Assembly (NCBI GenBank): GCA_030587365.1
Contig: JAUQZE010000022.1
Coordinates: forward strand, 1-64,000
DNA length: 64,000 nt
Origin: Candidatus Freyarchaeota archaeon
GTDB taxonomy: Archaea; Asgardarchaeota; Jordiarchaeia; Jordiarchaeales; Jordiarchaeaceae
Direction of reading: 5' to 3'
Shown: positions 8,961 through 16,119 of the stretch, piece by piece
How positions within the stretch are numbered: the first letter of the stretch is position 1
Layout of the letters: each line of letters opens with the position of its first letter
Notes under the pieces: model-generated
Databases searched by the model: none
What the model was told of the DNA's origin: nothing
The model's input: only the letters and a program-made list of their open reading frames with translations
Translations under genes and position numbers: made by a program

Positions 8961-10061
8961 GTGAAAAAAACTTTGAGCGAAACAGAAACCGTTACCCGTT
9001 GGGTAAACAACCTAAGACCAAATACCGGTACAAGACAGATTTATCCAAAATATCTGAATATTTTCTGTCGTTGGGCAGCATTAACCCCTGATGAACTTTT
9101 AGAATTGGCTAGAAAGGATCCCGCGGAAACGTCGAGGCGCCTAGATGATTGGCGAACGGGGTATTGTGAAAAACGCGGATTAAGTGGTAAAACTATCCAA
9201 ATCAGCTTAACCGGAATAAAGAGCTTTTTGAGATATTGGCTACGTAAAGATGTTTTCCAAATTGATTTTCCAAAATGGATCCGGGTGACTAAGAAATATT
9301 TTGACTTTATACCCTCAGCCAGGCAAGTTAACATGCTTCTCAACCGGGCGCCTCTAAAGCTTCAAACAGTACTACAATTCGTGGCCTACGCCGGAATGAG
9401 GCCGATCGACGTATTAAATTTAGAATGGTGGAATATTCGGGAAGAAATGGTAGAAACAGAGGAAGGTTTGAAAGCTTCCAAGATCCCTCTTAAAATAGTG
9501 TTGAGGCAGGCGAAGACCAACGATGTCTACGTTACCTTTCTGCCACCGAAGGGAGTAAATATTTTAGAAACCTATCTCTCGGCTAAAAAGTTTACTATGA
9601 ATACTGATAACAATACTCGGTTATTCAAATATGCACATAGTGAAGTAATATGCAATTTATTCCAGAGAATAGCCGCCGACGTCATACCTAAACAAAGTAA
9701 CCCAATGAAGCGAATAAGAACATATAGCTTAAGAAAGTTCTTCAGATTCTCCGCCTCCAGGAAGCTCGGGGAAAGCATAGCCGAATACTTAATGGGACAC
9801 ACTCAAGGAGCACTGAGCCTAGGGCCAGTATACAACGGCTTAAAGGACCTCTACCCGCCAGCAATAGAGCAGCTACGCCAAGACTATGCTACCATGATTC
9901 CAATACTTCAAGGAAGCGATGAAGGGATAATCAGCGAGGAACTAATAGAGAACGAGAAAAGGATACACGAATTAGAAAATCAATTGGCTAAATATGAGAA
10001 GGGAATGGATGCCGTAAACAAGAAGCTAGCACGACTAGAAACGCTGTTCAACATGAGATAA
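8961..10061 (+). CDS. tyrosine recombinase / integrase
   Basis: A 366-residue tyrosine recombinase that would catalyse site-specific DNA strand exchange. An N-terminal SAM-like core-binding domain covers residues 1-110. The catalytic domain shows Arg147 (AGMRPID), the box-II sequence YSLRK with Arg258 (Tyr replaces the usual His in HxxR), His280 (LMGHTQ) and the likely nucleophile Tyr291. The C-terminal 50 residues form a Leu/Glu/Lys coiled coil (residues 320-366), often seen in archaeal virus and plasmid integrases. The start is GTG. It lies 26 bases from one copy of a 20-bp inverted repeat and is transcribed toward the element's minus-strand genes, which suggests that it acts on those repeats. 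Confidence 0.88.
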   Translation: MKKTLSETETVTRWVNNLRPNTGTRQIYPKYLNIFCRWAALTPDELLELARKDPAETSRRLDDWRTGYCEKRGLSGKTIQISLTGIKSFLRYWLRKDVFQIDFPKWIRVTKKYFDFIPSARQVNMLLNRAPLKLQTVLQFVAYAGMRPIDVLNLEWWNIREEMVETEEGLKASKIPLKIVLRQAKTNDVYVTFLPPKGVNILETYLSAKKFTMNTDNNTRLFKYAHSEVICNLFQRIAADVIPKQSNPMKRIRTYSLRKFFRFSASRKLGESIAEYLMGHTQGALSLGPVYNGLKDLYPPAIEQLRQDYATMIPILQGSDEGIISEELIENEKRIHELENQLAKYEKGMDAVNKKLARLETLFNMR

Positions 10062-10086
10062 AAAAATCAACTCGATTTAATTTTTC

Positions 10087-10106
10087 CTCAGTAACGAGGA
10101 TTGAAA
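10087..10106 (+). repeat. 20-bp inverted repeat, left copy
   Basis: Reads ctcagtaacgaggattgaaa, the exact reverse complement of 19741-19760. It covers the last codons and stop of the 10088-10330 gene and lies 26 bases after the recombinase stop. It is a candidate recombination site for inversion of, or integration at, the block. Confidence 0.8.
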
Positions 10107-10330
10107 ATGTATTTTTCAATAATCTTCTTAGCGGTTTCAGGTAACAGGATGTACTCACGAAGGGTCAGATGGATCTCTAAACCATTATAGATTACATCCT
10201 CATCACTAGCTCCTGACCAGCTTTCCAAAAAGAACACCTTAGCCTCTAAAAGAGACGATTTCAAAGTTTCAAGGTCAGAGTCTAACATATTTCTCAAAAC
10301 AATCTTGTCCAAATTTCTACGACTCATCAC
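10088..10330 (-). CDS. unrecognised element protein, 80 aa
   Basis: An 80-residue soluble protein I do not recognise; charged N-terminal half, mixed alpha/beta character. The ATG has a very strong AAAGGAGG ribosome site. Its last five codons (FNPRY) and stop are encoded by the left copy of the 20-bp inverted repeat, so recombination at that repeat would leave the C-terminus unchanged up to the stop. It is the distal, separately promoted gene of the element: 244 bases with a palindrome (10541-10559) separate it from the upstream operon. Its place next to the recombinase hints at a directionality or regulatory factor, but no motif supports this. Confidence 0.6.
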   Translation of the reverse strand: MMSRRNLDKIVLRNMLDSDLETLKSSLLEAKVFFLESWSGASDEDVIYNGLEIHLTLREYILLPETAKKIIEKYIFNPRY

Positions 10331-10540
10331 TCAGCCTCCTTTATTTTTTTGTCTGCAGGGAAGTTGCAAAAGTAAATTTTTTGAATCTTTTTTTGGGTGT
10401 TTTTTAGCATTTTGTATTAAAATCAGGTCAGGAGTCGGGGGAGATCTCTGGCTGGTGGTGTTGCAAAATGATTAGTCTGGGTTTGAGAGAAAATTCAGCG
10501 TTCCCAGGAAGCGCTTTTTTTTAATATTTTAAAAATAGTG

Positions 10541-10559
10541 ATTGTCCCACATGTGACAA
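10541..10559. promoter_or_regulatory. imperfect palindrome, likely operator
   Basis: ATTGTCCCACATGTGACAA holds the perfect core CACATGTG flanked by TTGTC and GACAA arms. Read on the minus strand it shares the 13-base string CATGTGGGACAAT with the palindrome at 19895-19914. It lies about 210 bases upstream of the 10330-10088 gene and just after the last gene of the main operon. Confidence 0.55.
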
Positions 10560-10574
10560 AAGTAGTTTTTCTGA

Positions 10575-10787
10575 TTAGCGGTTTTTGGCTGCTATTGTTT
10601 GCTGTGCTGCTTTTTTTGCGGCGTGGTATACTTCTCCGAATTTTTCTGATTGGGGTCCTGTGAGGTATTTTTCTCCGCATTTTGGGCACCTGTAGCCCTC
10701 TGATTCGACTTCGATTCCGTCGTAGTACTTTATTTTTATTTTCTCCTTTTGGAGGAGTGTCCGGTCGTAGGGGCATTTAATTATCAT
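10575..10787 (-). CDS. small zinc-ribbon protein (MqsA/YgiT-like), sibling 1
   Basis: A 70-residue protein with a CPYD motif at the N-terminus (Cys5) and a CPKCG pair in the middle, which together would bind one zinc ion. A basic Ala/Lys-rich tail follows. The layout (CP[FY]D ... SEGY[KR]CPKCG) resembles the short zinc-ribbon domains of MqsA/YgiT-type regulators. The next gene upstream encodes a sibling with the same pattern. Likely binds DNA or RNA; a role as the element's regulator acting on the nearby palindromes is an inference. Confidence 0.7.
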   Translation of the reverse strand: MIIKCPYDRTLLQKEKIKIKYYDGIEVESEGYRCPKCGEKYLTGPQSEKFGEVYHAAKKAAQQTIAAKNR

Positions 10788-10814
10788 TTTCTTCCTGCCT
10801 TTTTGCTTGTTGTT

Positions 10815-11096
10815 CTAGCTTGAGTGACTTTTACTTGCTTTTTTAGGCAAGTTTCTGTAGTGTCCCCGAACCGTAATGTTTTCCCGTATCCTTCCTGGGG
10901 CTTTCCTTTTGTTTTTGAGGTGTAGGTATTTTTGGTGTGCTTTCTCTGCCTGTTTTATTGTGAAGATTGAGAATCCGCATTTGGGGCATTTGTAGCCTTC
11001 CGACTTGTAGTGGATTCCGTTCACGTTCTGTGTGAGGTCTGCCAGCTTCATTATGTTTCTGTCGAAGGGGCATCTTTCTACTTCTGCTTTTTCCAT
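10815..11096 (-). CDS. small zinc-ribbon protein, sibling 2
   Basis: A 93-residue protein sharing the pattern CPFD (Cys9) ... SEGYKCPKCG with the 10575-10787 product, and extended at the C-terminus by a strongly basic, Arg/Lys-rich tail of about 35 residues. One zinc site of three or four ligands is expected. The start overlaps the end of the upstream gene by 19 bases, so translation is probably coupled. The two genes look like a local duplication; having both may provide paired regulators or a heterodimer. Confidence 0.7.
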   Translation of the reverse strand: MEKAEVERCPFDRNIMKLADLTQNVNGIHYKSEGYKCPKCGFSIFTIKQAEKAHQKYLHLKNKRKAPGRIRENITVRGHYRNLPKKASKSHSS

Positions 11097-11395
11097 TTTC
11101 TTCTTTTTCTCCTGCTTGTTGATTCACTAATACCTATAACGTATACTTTTAATATGTTTTCCCTCTCATTTTCTCTCGTGAAGAAGTATATTTTGCATAT
11201 TCGTCCTTTTTCTTTGCGGGCCCATTCGCCTTTATATACTGTTGTTTTTCCGTATTTGCTGTTCCACATTTTGTAGAATTTGTAGTCGTTTTTTGGGACA
11301 ATTTGGTTTATGACGCTTTCTACTGCATAGGCGGAGATTTTCAGCGCTTCGCAGTGTATTCTTGCCTTAGGTAGAATGACCACTTTCAGTTTCAT
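11078..11395 (-). CDS. unrecognised basic protein, 105 aa
   Basis: A 105-residue protein I do not recognise. It starts with a beta-strand (LKVVILPKARI), has a central aromatic Lys-rich segment (DYKFYKMWNSKYGK) and ends with an extremely basic tail (RRKRRKWKKQK), so nucleic-acid binding is likely. It overlaps the ATPase gene by 29 bases and the next gene by 19 bases, which indicates coupled translation within the operon. No Cys/His metal motif or membrane segment. Confidence 0.65.
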   Translation of the reverse strand: MKLKVVILPKARIHCEALKISAYAVESVINQIVPKNDYKFYKMWNSKYGKTTVYKGEWARKEKGRICKIYFFTRENERENILKVYVIGISESTSRRKRRKWKKQK

Positions 11396-12443
11396 TACTG
11401 TTCACCACATCTTCGCTTTCTGTAAAAGTCTCTGAATTAGCTTCTTCAATTATTGTTTTGGGCTTAATGTGGGGGTAGATCTCTTCGGCTAATCTTTTTA
11501 ACACGTCCTCAAAGCTCTGTGTTGCGCTGCCTCCGTAGAATCCGAGGTCTTGCTTGATTAGTGTTAGTCTTCCTTTGCGGGTCTTTGAGCTTTCGATTAG
11601 CTGGTATCCTTTTTCGGAGACCTCGATTCTTTCATCGATTGTTTCCGCGTTCTGTTCTACTTCGGTTTCTCTCCGTGTGCGTTTCTTGTTGAAGTCTATC
11701 AGTATGTGTGGGGTTCGGAAGAGCATCCACTTGTAGAGTCGTGGAAGAAATACGCTTCCCAGTTCGACGTATTTTTGGACGCTGACTCGGAAGGCCACCT
11801 CTTCAAACAGTTTGTATATTTGTTTTCTGCTTCTTACTCCCCAGAACTTGGCCATTGTGGATATTGAGCCGATGCTGCTCTTGTAAATCATGCTGTCTAT
11901 CATTGCTCGGAGTGTGGAGGATAGGTGTTCAAACTTGGTTAGTCCCACTCCCCAAACGGCATCCTTAACATCGGGGTTTAGGTGGCGGCTTTGCGCGAAC
12001 CAGTATCCGAAGTCTAATACTTCCTTTCTTTCCTCTTTTTTAGAGAAGTATTCTGAGAGGAGTTTTCGGGCGTCGGGAGCCATGAAGATAAAATGCGGCT
12101 TGGTGCAGGATTCGTATCTTTCTTTTACCTCTTTCCGGGCTTCTGAGAAGTCGAATAGGTTTTCTAGGGTGTAATCCTGGTTTATTCTGCTGTCTGGGTC
12201 AAATATCAGGACTTCGGTGTTCTTCTTTCCCCAGAACTGCATCAAGTACTCTGCCAAGGATAGCAGGCAGCCGGTTTTTCCCGAGTCTTTTATTCCGATT
12301 GTCACGACGAATTTGTCGTTTATGTCATTGGGTAGACGTGTAGTTAGGTACTTGGGATATATGATTTCCATCCGTATTTTTCGCCAGTTGATTCGTCTGA
12401 AATCCAGTTTTCTCTCTTGTTGTTTTAGTTTACTCTTCTTCAA
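11367..12443 (-). CDS. P-loop ATPase (Zot/FtsK-HerA-like; packaging or assembly)
   Basis: A 358-residue ATPase. Walker A is GIKDSGKT near residues 51-58, a hydrophobic strand ending in Asp follows (EVLIFDPDSR), and a second strand FIFMAPD lies near residue 120. A segment reading WFAQSRHLNPD then leads to strand and helix elements, which recalls the sensor region of Zot and HerA/FtsK ATPases. Such enzymes drive DNA translocation or virion extrusion at the membrane. The tail is acidic and Thr/Ser-rich. Unlike true Zot it has no transmembrane segment, so one of the membrane proteins of the operon may anchor it. Overlaps neighbours at both ends. Confidence 0.75.
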   Translation of the reverse strand: MKKSKLKQQERKLDFRRINWRKIRMEIIYPKYLTTRLPNDINDKFVVTIGIKDSGKTGCLLSLAEYLMQFWGKKNTEVLIFDPDSRINQDYTLENLFDFSEARKEVKERYESCTKPHFIFMAPDARKLLSEYFSKKEERKEVLDFGYWFAQSRHLNPDVKDAVWGVGLTKFEHLSSTLRAMIDSMIYKSSIGSISTMAKFWGVRSRKQIYKLFEEVAFRVSVQKYVELGSVFLPRLYKWMLFRTPHILIDFNKKRTRRETEVEQNAETIDERIEVSEKGYQLIESSKTRKGRLTLIKQDLGFYGGSATQSFEDVLKRLAEEIYPHIKPKTIIEEANSETFTESEDVVNSNETESGHST

Positions 12444-12963
12444 TTTCTTCCTCTTCTTCTCGTTTGCTTCGCGGCTCCATATATCCTGGGAATTCTGCTT
12501 CTGCTTCCTTCTTTTGTGTCGCTTCTCTCTCGAAGATGTCTAGGATTCTGCCGTGTGTAACTTTTTCGAAGTCGGAGGCTTCCATGGTTCTTATTTTGCA
12601 CCAGCTTAGATATGAGCCTAGGGCGTCTTCTCTAACTTTGAGGAAGAAACGTACGTTGAAGCATATTCGAAGGTTTCTAAGTTTGGCCTTGTAAGCGGCA
12701 TGGATGGCGATATCTGGCAAACTGGAATCCGCTTCAATCAAGGCGTTTATAAGCTCGGTGACTGCGGTCTTTTGGTCTATGCCGTAGTTTGTGTCATTTT
12801 CATTGTTACTTTGTGTTTTCTGCTTGGCCTTCTTTGCTTTTTTTTGTTTAATTTTAATGTTTCCCGCTGTGGCGATCGTGTAAGCTATGTTTCTGAGTTT
12901 CTGCGTTTTCTGCTCTTTTGTTAAGTCGGAGAAAATGTCTTCAATGACTCTTTTTCTAGACAC
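12430..12963 (-). CDS. unrecognised charged protein, 177 aa
   Basis: A 177-residue soluble protein I do not recognise. The N-terminal 60 residues are basic (KIKQKKAKKAKQK), the middle is alpha-helical with aromatic residues and Cys100 and Cys122, and the tail is a run of Glu (EEEEEIEEE). A basic head and acidic tail suggest nucleic-acid binding together with protein docking. It overlaps the ATPase start by 14 bases, so it may be the ATPase's partner. Confidence 0.65.
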   Translation of the reverse strand: MSRKRVIEDIFSDLTKEQKTQKLRNIAYTIATAGNIKIKQKKAKKAKQKTQSNNENDTNYGIDQKTAVTELINALIEADSSLPDIAIHAAYKAKLRNLRICFNVRFFLKVREDALGSYLSWCKIRTMEASDFEKVTHGRILDIFEREATQKKEAEAEFPGYMEPRSKREEEEEIEEE

Positions 12964-12972
12964 TTAGAACAC

Positions 12973-14010
12973 CTACCAGTGCGCTGCTAAAGTTAATAAT
13001 GTAATTACTAACGTGATTGCTAAGCCAAGTAGGGCTAGGAGTTGCCAGTTCCACTTTCTTATTCCCTGTTTAATGCCGTGTTTCTTCTCGAGTTTCGTCT
13101 GTCCTGTTTGAACATTTACAACCTCTGTCACTTCCCCCATTAGGTTTGCGCTGCTCGCGGCGCTTCGTTGGAAGATCTCAACCGCTTTGTCGCTTGCCGC
13201 AAAGTCGCTTACTGGTCTCATGTGGCTTATTCTTTCCAGGAACTCTTCTTTGCTTAATCCGTAGTCTCTTAGTAAAACTGCTTCGGTCAGCTTTTTATCG
13301 TCGCTGAAAGCGTATCCTATGATTGTGCGGTTCTCAATATCCACATTTCGAATGTGGGCGTTTATTGAATCTATTTCTGCGTACCCGAGAAATGGAAATT
13401 CTCTGTGGTGCCCGAATATGTTCGCAAATCCACGCCAGAATTTTCCTATATACGCAAAATACGATGTTTCCTCTTTTTTGTCACCGTTTCCATTTTTAGA
13501 CTTTGATTTTTTGTTGCTGCTTTCCGGAAATAGTTCCTCATTCACTATCCGTTGAATTGTTCGGTAGTCAGTGTATCCCTGGGCATTCATCTTTTCGCAG
13601 ACGGTATCAAACTCTTTCCGGCTTACTTTATCGTAAGGGAAGAATTGTATTTTTGAGCGGGCTTTGTCGACTAGGTACTCATCAATTAAAGTGAAGTCGT
13701 CGCCGGTGGTTGGATCGATTATGTGAGCGATCCAGGTGTACTTATCCCAGTATTTTTTTACTTCCTTTTTCACTGGACCTATAAACAGTACTACAAGCAC
13801 CAAGAGGAAAACGGTTCCCGCTATGAGGAAGAACCATACGATAGTTACGTCTATCGGCAGCTTGGAAAGCAGAACTGTTTGAGCCGCTACATTCACCCAT
13901 ATGTACGCTATAAAGCTTAAAACGTAACACAGTAATGAAATAATTAACACGGCGCCGAACAGCCCTGTTTTCTTGTTAAGGTTGAAGAATTTCCAGAGCC
14001 GAATATGCAC
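12973..14010 (-). CDS. membrane-anchored protein; N-terminus uncertain (possible frameshift)
   Basis: 345 residues as read from a GTG at 14010: two transmembrane helices at about residues 17-40 and 50-75, a large hydrophilic domain (about 80-310) and a C-terminal helix (about 322-343). The hydrophilic domain has no motif I know. The frame stays open another 59 codons upstream, encoding a Gln/Glu/Lys-rich stretch, but has no ATG, GTG or TTG there. A well-placed AAGGAG and ATG at 14188 lie in a frame offset by one base that stops after 13 codons. A one-base frameshift near 14160-14188 would give a roughly 404-residue protein. Either this is a sequence error, a real mutation or programmed shifting, or the GTG is used. 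Confidence 0.7.
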   Translation of the reverse strand: MHIRLWKFFNLNKKTGLFGAVLIISLLCYVLSFIAYIWVNVAAQTVLLSKLPIDVTIVWFFLIAGTVFLLVLVVLFIGPVKKEVKKYWDKYTWIAHIIDPTTGDDFTLIDEYLVDKARSKIQFFPYDKVSRKEFDTVCEKMNAQGYTDYRTIQRIVNEELFPESSNKKSKSKNGNGDKKEETSYFAYIGKFWRGFANIFGHHREFPFLGYAEIDSINAHIRNVDIENRTIIGYAFSDDKKLTEAVLLRDYGLSKEEFLERISHMRPVSDFAASDKAVEIFQRSAASSANLMGEVTEVVNVQTGQTKLEKKHGIKQGIRKWNWQLLALLGLAITLVITLLTLAAHW

Positions 14011-14242
14011 TTTCTTGAAAGGCCTCGCTTCTTGTTCTTTTTTCTGTTCTTGGAAAGCCTGTTGTGTTTTCTTCTGCTCCTCCTGAGGTGGGGTTTGGGT
14101 TTTTGGTTTTCTAACTTTCGTTTCTATCGATTGTCCACTTAGTTTTTTAGGTCTCGCTTCTTTTGTTACTGTTTTTGTCGTTTTTCATCAACTCCTTTTT
14201 TATAAAAAAATTCGGGTGAAGACTGCCCCTCACCCTTTGAAC

Positions 14243-14497
14243 TTAAGCCATTACTATTAGTCCAAGTTTGATCGCTTCTCGCGCTATTGCTTTTGCTTCC
14301 TCTGGATTTTTTTTTGCCCAAGACCTCGCCCATTTTGCAAGTTTCGCTGTGCGTTCGCGTGCTTTCTTAAGATGCTTTGCTGTCTGTTCTTTTGCTTTCT
14401 GTGTCTGTTCTCTAGCCTTCGCTCTAGCTTTGTTTGCATGCTCCACTGCTTTCTGGTGAGCTCTTTCCATTTTTTCACGATATTTAGACTTACCCAT
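14243..14497 (-). CDS. small basic Ala/Lys-rich helical protein (possible DNA-packaging protein)
   Basis: An 84-residue protein, nearly all one amphipathic helix, made of Ala, Lys, Arg, Glu and Gln (AREQTQKAKEQTAKHLKKARERTAKL). The C-terminus turns hydrophobic (IKLGLIVMA). ATG at 14497 has GGAGG seven bases upstream, which decides the start; the frame is open further up but overlaps the next gene. Composition is like histone H1 or small virion DNA-condensing proteins, so genome packaging is a fair guess. Confidence 0.65.
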   Translation of the reverse strand: MGKSKYREKMERAHQKAVEHANKARAKAREQTQKAKEQTAKHLKKARERTAKLAKWARSWAKKNPEEAKAIAREAIKLGLIVMA

Positions 14498-14508
14498 TTC
14501 ATTTCCTC

Positions 14509-14724
14509 CTAGCGAGTATACACTGAGTATAGTTTGTGGTGTTTGTGGTGGACTATTCTGGCCTGCGCTCCTTGCTCTTTGGCATGGTTTTTGAGTTTCT
14601 TCGCGTCCTCCTTCTTTTTGAAGGACTTGCTGAGGTAGTAGTTCTCTCCGTTGAATACTCTTTTTTCCTTCAGTTTTCTTGAAGCGTAAGGGCTTTTGCA
14701 TTTAGGTTTTTTCTTTTTAGCCAT
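14509..14724 (-). CDS. small basic element protein, 71 aa
   Basis: A 71-residue Lys/His-rich protein with an apparent alpha-beta unit: a helix SFKKKEDAKKLKNHAKEQG followed by strands ARIVHHK and LYSVYTR. This helix plus 'G-x-x-A-R-I-V ... Y-x-V-Y-x-R' ending is common in small proteins of archaeal mobile elements. Probably binds nucleic acid. The stop is 12 bases before the next start. Confidence 0.65.
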   Translation of the reverse strand: MAKKKKPKCKSPYASRKLKEKRVFNGENYYLSKSFKKKEDAKKLKNHAKEQGAQARIVHHKHHKLYSVYTR

Positions 14725-15162
14725 TTAGATCACCAACAGTAGGAACCATAATGTTATGCCAATTACTACGCCGGTTACGATGAATCCCACGCCGATTTTT
14801 GAGACAGGTTTAATGTCTGCAATTACACCCACACTGATTACAATAGCGTTGATGATCGCTAGGCTGATTATTTGGTTCAGTATAATGTTGGTTATGTAGC
14901 TGCGGAACAGAGAGTTGACGAGTGGGATTGAGAATTGCAATTGTAGGTATTGCTGCAGTATGTTGAGGAAAACCGCTGGATCCGCGAGGACGTTCCACGA
15001 GGCGATGAATAGGTAGTAGGTTAAATAGTTGTAGAAGGTGGTAATCGCCTGCCGAGTTGTAACAATGCTGAAAATTGTGAACATGAAGAATATGAATCCG
15101 AGAATTACGCCCAGGCCGTACCACATACCACTGCTCTGTTGGAACCGTTCAGGTCTTAACAT
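14725..15162 (-). CDS. four-helix membrane protein, 145 aa
   Basis: A 145-residue integral membrane protein with hydrophobic segments at about residues 14-36, 44-60 (weaker), 85-115 and 122-145; very few charges outside the first 12 residues. No signal-peptide cleavage site. I recognise no family. It adjoins the basic protein genes and the glycoprotein gene in one operon and may be a component of a virion membrane or a channel. Confidence 0.7.
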   Translation of the reverse strand: MLRPERFQQSSGMWYGLGVILGFIFFMFTIFSIVTTRQAITTFYNYLTYYLFIASWNVLADPAVFLNILQQYLQLQFSIPLVNSLFRSYITNIILNQIISLAIINAIVISVGVIADIKPVSKIGVGFIVTGVVIGITLWFLLLVI

Positions 15163-15202
15163 TATCTCACTTCCCTAAAAAAAGTGGGGAAAGGACCTCT
15201 CC

Positions 15203-15880
15203 TTATCCCGCGTATTGGAACATGTAGTAAAGCGTGCTGTTTTCTGCAGGTGCGCATGCAGCATTCCATCCCAGTGTAACATTTGCTCCAGTGTTATACG
15301 ATAGTATTGTTACTGTAGGCACCACTTGTACCTCGTCTAGCTGGTATTCTATGCTCCAGAAGAGCCAGGTGTTGCCTGATATAACTTGGTCGAAAGTGAT
15401 GGTCATATTGACACCTTGGTTGTACTCTGAAATGTACCAGTCTTCTATTCCCGCACCGACTTCAATGCTGATTTGCACCGCGGTTCTGTTTGTGGATAAT
15501 GTTACCGTTTTACTTGTTGAAGTGTTAGCAACTGTCGCGTTACCTGAATCGAATGTTGTTGGAGTTATTGAAACATTCCATTGTGGGTTAGCGAACCAAG
15601 AAACACATGTTCCAGTCTGTGTTATGTTTATTGTAACATTTGTACTGCTCGCTGTTACGTTAATACTTCCATACTCATACAGGTATGGCGTGTACGGGGG
15701 TTTGTTGTACGCTTCGTATGCTACTGTGTAGGCTTGTGTCGCCAGGGCGTTGCTCTGATCGATTCTGTTGTTTATTCCCGCAATTATGAGATATCCGCCG
15801 AAAACCGCAATTAACAGTATAAATATTAGAACCACTGTTACGATTGTTCCCGATTCTTCCTCTATTCTGATTCGATGCAT
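15203..15880 (-). CDS. pilin-like anchored glycoprotein
   Basis: A 225-residue protein. A short basic head (MHRIRIEEESGT) is followed by a single hydrophobic helix (IVTVVLIFILLIAVFGGYLIIAG), then an extracellular beta-rich domain with many N-glycosylation sequons (NVT, NIT, NAT, NMT, NST). This matches type IV pilin-like or archaeal viral surface proteins. The start chosen is the ATG at 15880, with GAGG seven bases upstream; a TTG at 15913 would add 11 residues. Three Cys residues are present. Candidate major envelope protein of the element. Confidence 0.7.
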   Translation of the reverse strand: MHRIRIEEESGTIVTVVLIFILLIAVFGGYLIIAGINNRIDQSNALATQAYTVAYEAYNKPPYTPYLYEYGSINVTASSTNVTINITQTGTCVSWFANPQWNVSITPTTFDSGNATVANTSTSKTVTLSTNRTAVQISIEVGAGIEDWYISEYNQGVNMTITFDQVISGNTWLFWSIEYQLDEVQVVPTVTILSYNTGANVTLGWNAACAPAENSTLYYMFQYAG

Positions 15881-15968
15881 CTTTTTTCCTCGTTTCTTTA
15901 TTTGAGGCTTCAAATCACCTCTTTTCCTCGCCTTCTCCAGATGTGGAAAAGACTTGAGGGAAAGTTTC

Positions 15969-16097
15969 CTAAATTATAATCATGTTTGGATACCGTAAAA
16001 ATAGCCAAGCGAAAAAGAGAGCAAAGGCGAGAATAATTATCACTATGGCCATAATTACGCTTCCCATAGATACTTCACCTTCAAACATTTTTTTCAC
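15969..16097 (-). CDS. tiny single-helix membrane protein, 42 aa
   Basis: A short frame between the glycoprotein and fibre genes. From a GTG at 16097 (AGGAG eight bases upstream) it gives 42 residues: a charged head (KKMFEGEVS), one transmembrane helix (IMAIVIIILAFALFFAWLFL) and a short tail ending MIII before TAG. An inner ATG, preceded by GGTGA, would give 32 residues. Small hydrophobic proteins of this kind are typical structural components of enveloped archaeal viruses. Confidence 0.5.
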   Translation of the reverse strand: MKKMFEGEVSMGSVIMAIVIIILAFALFFAWLFLRYPNMIII

Positions 16098-16119
16098 TTT
16101 TATCATCTCCTAATTTTTA

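Noticed and set aside
14243..14701. 152-residue version of the basic helical protein
   Set aside because: The first 68 residues only overlay the adjoining 14509-14724 gene in another frame; the ATG at 14497 has the ribosome site.
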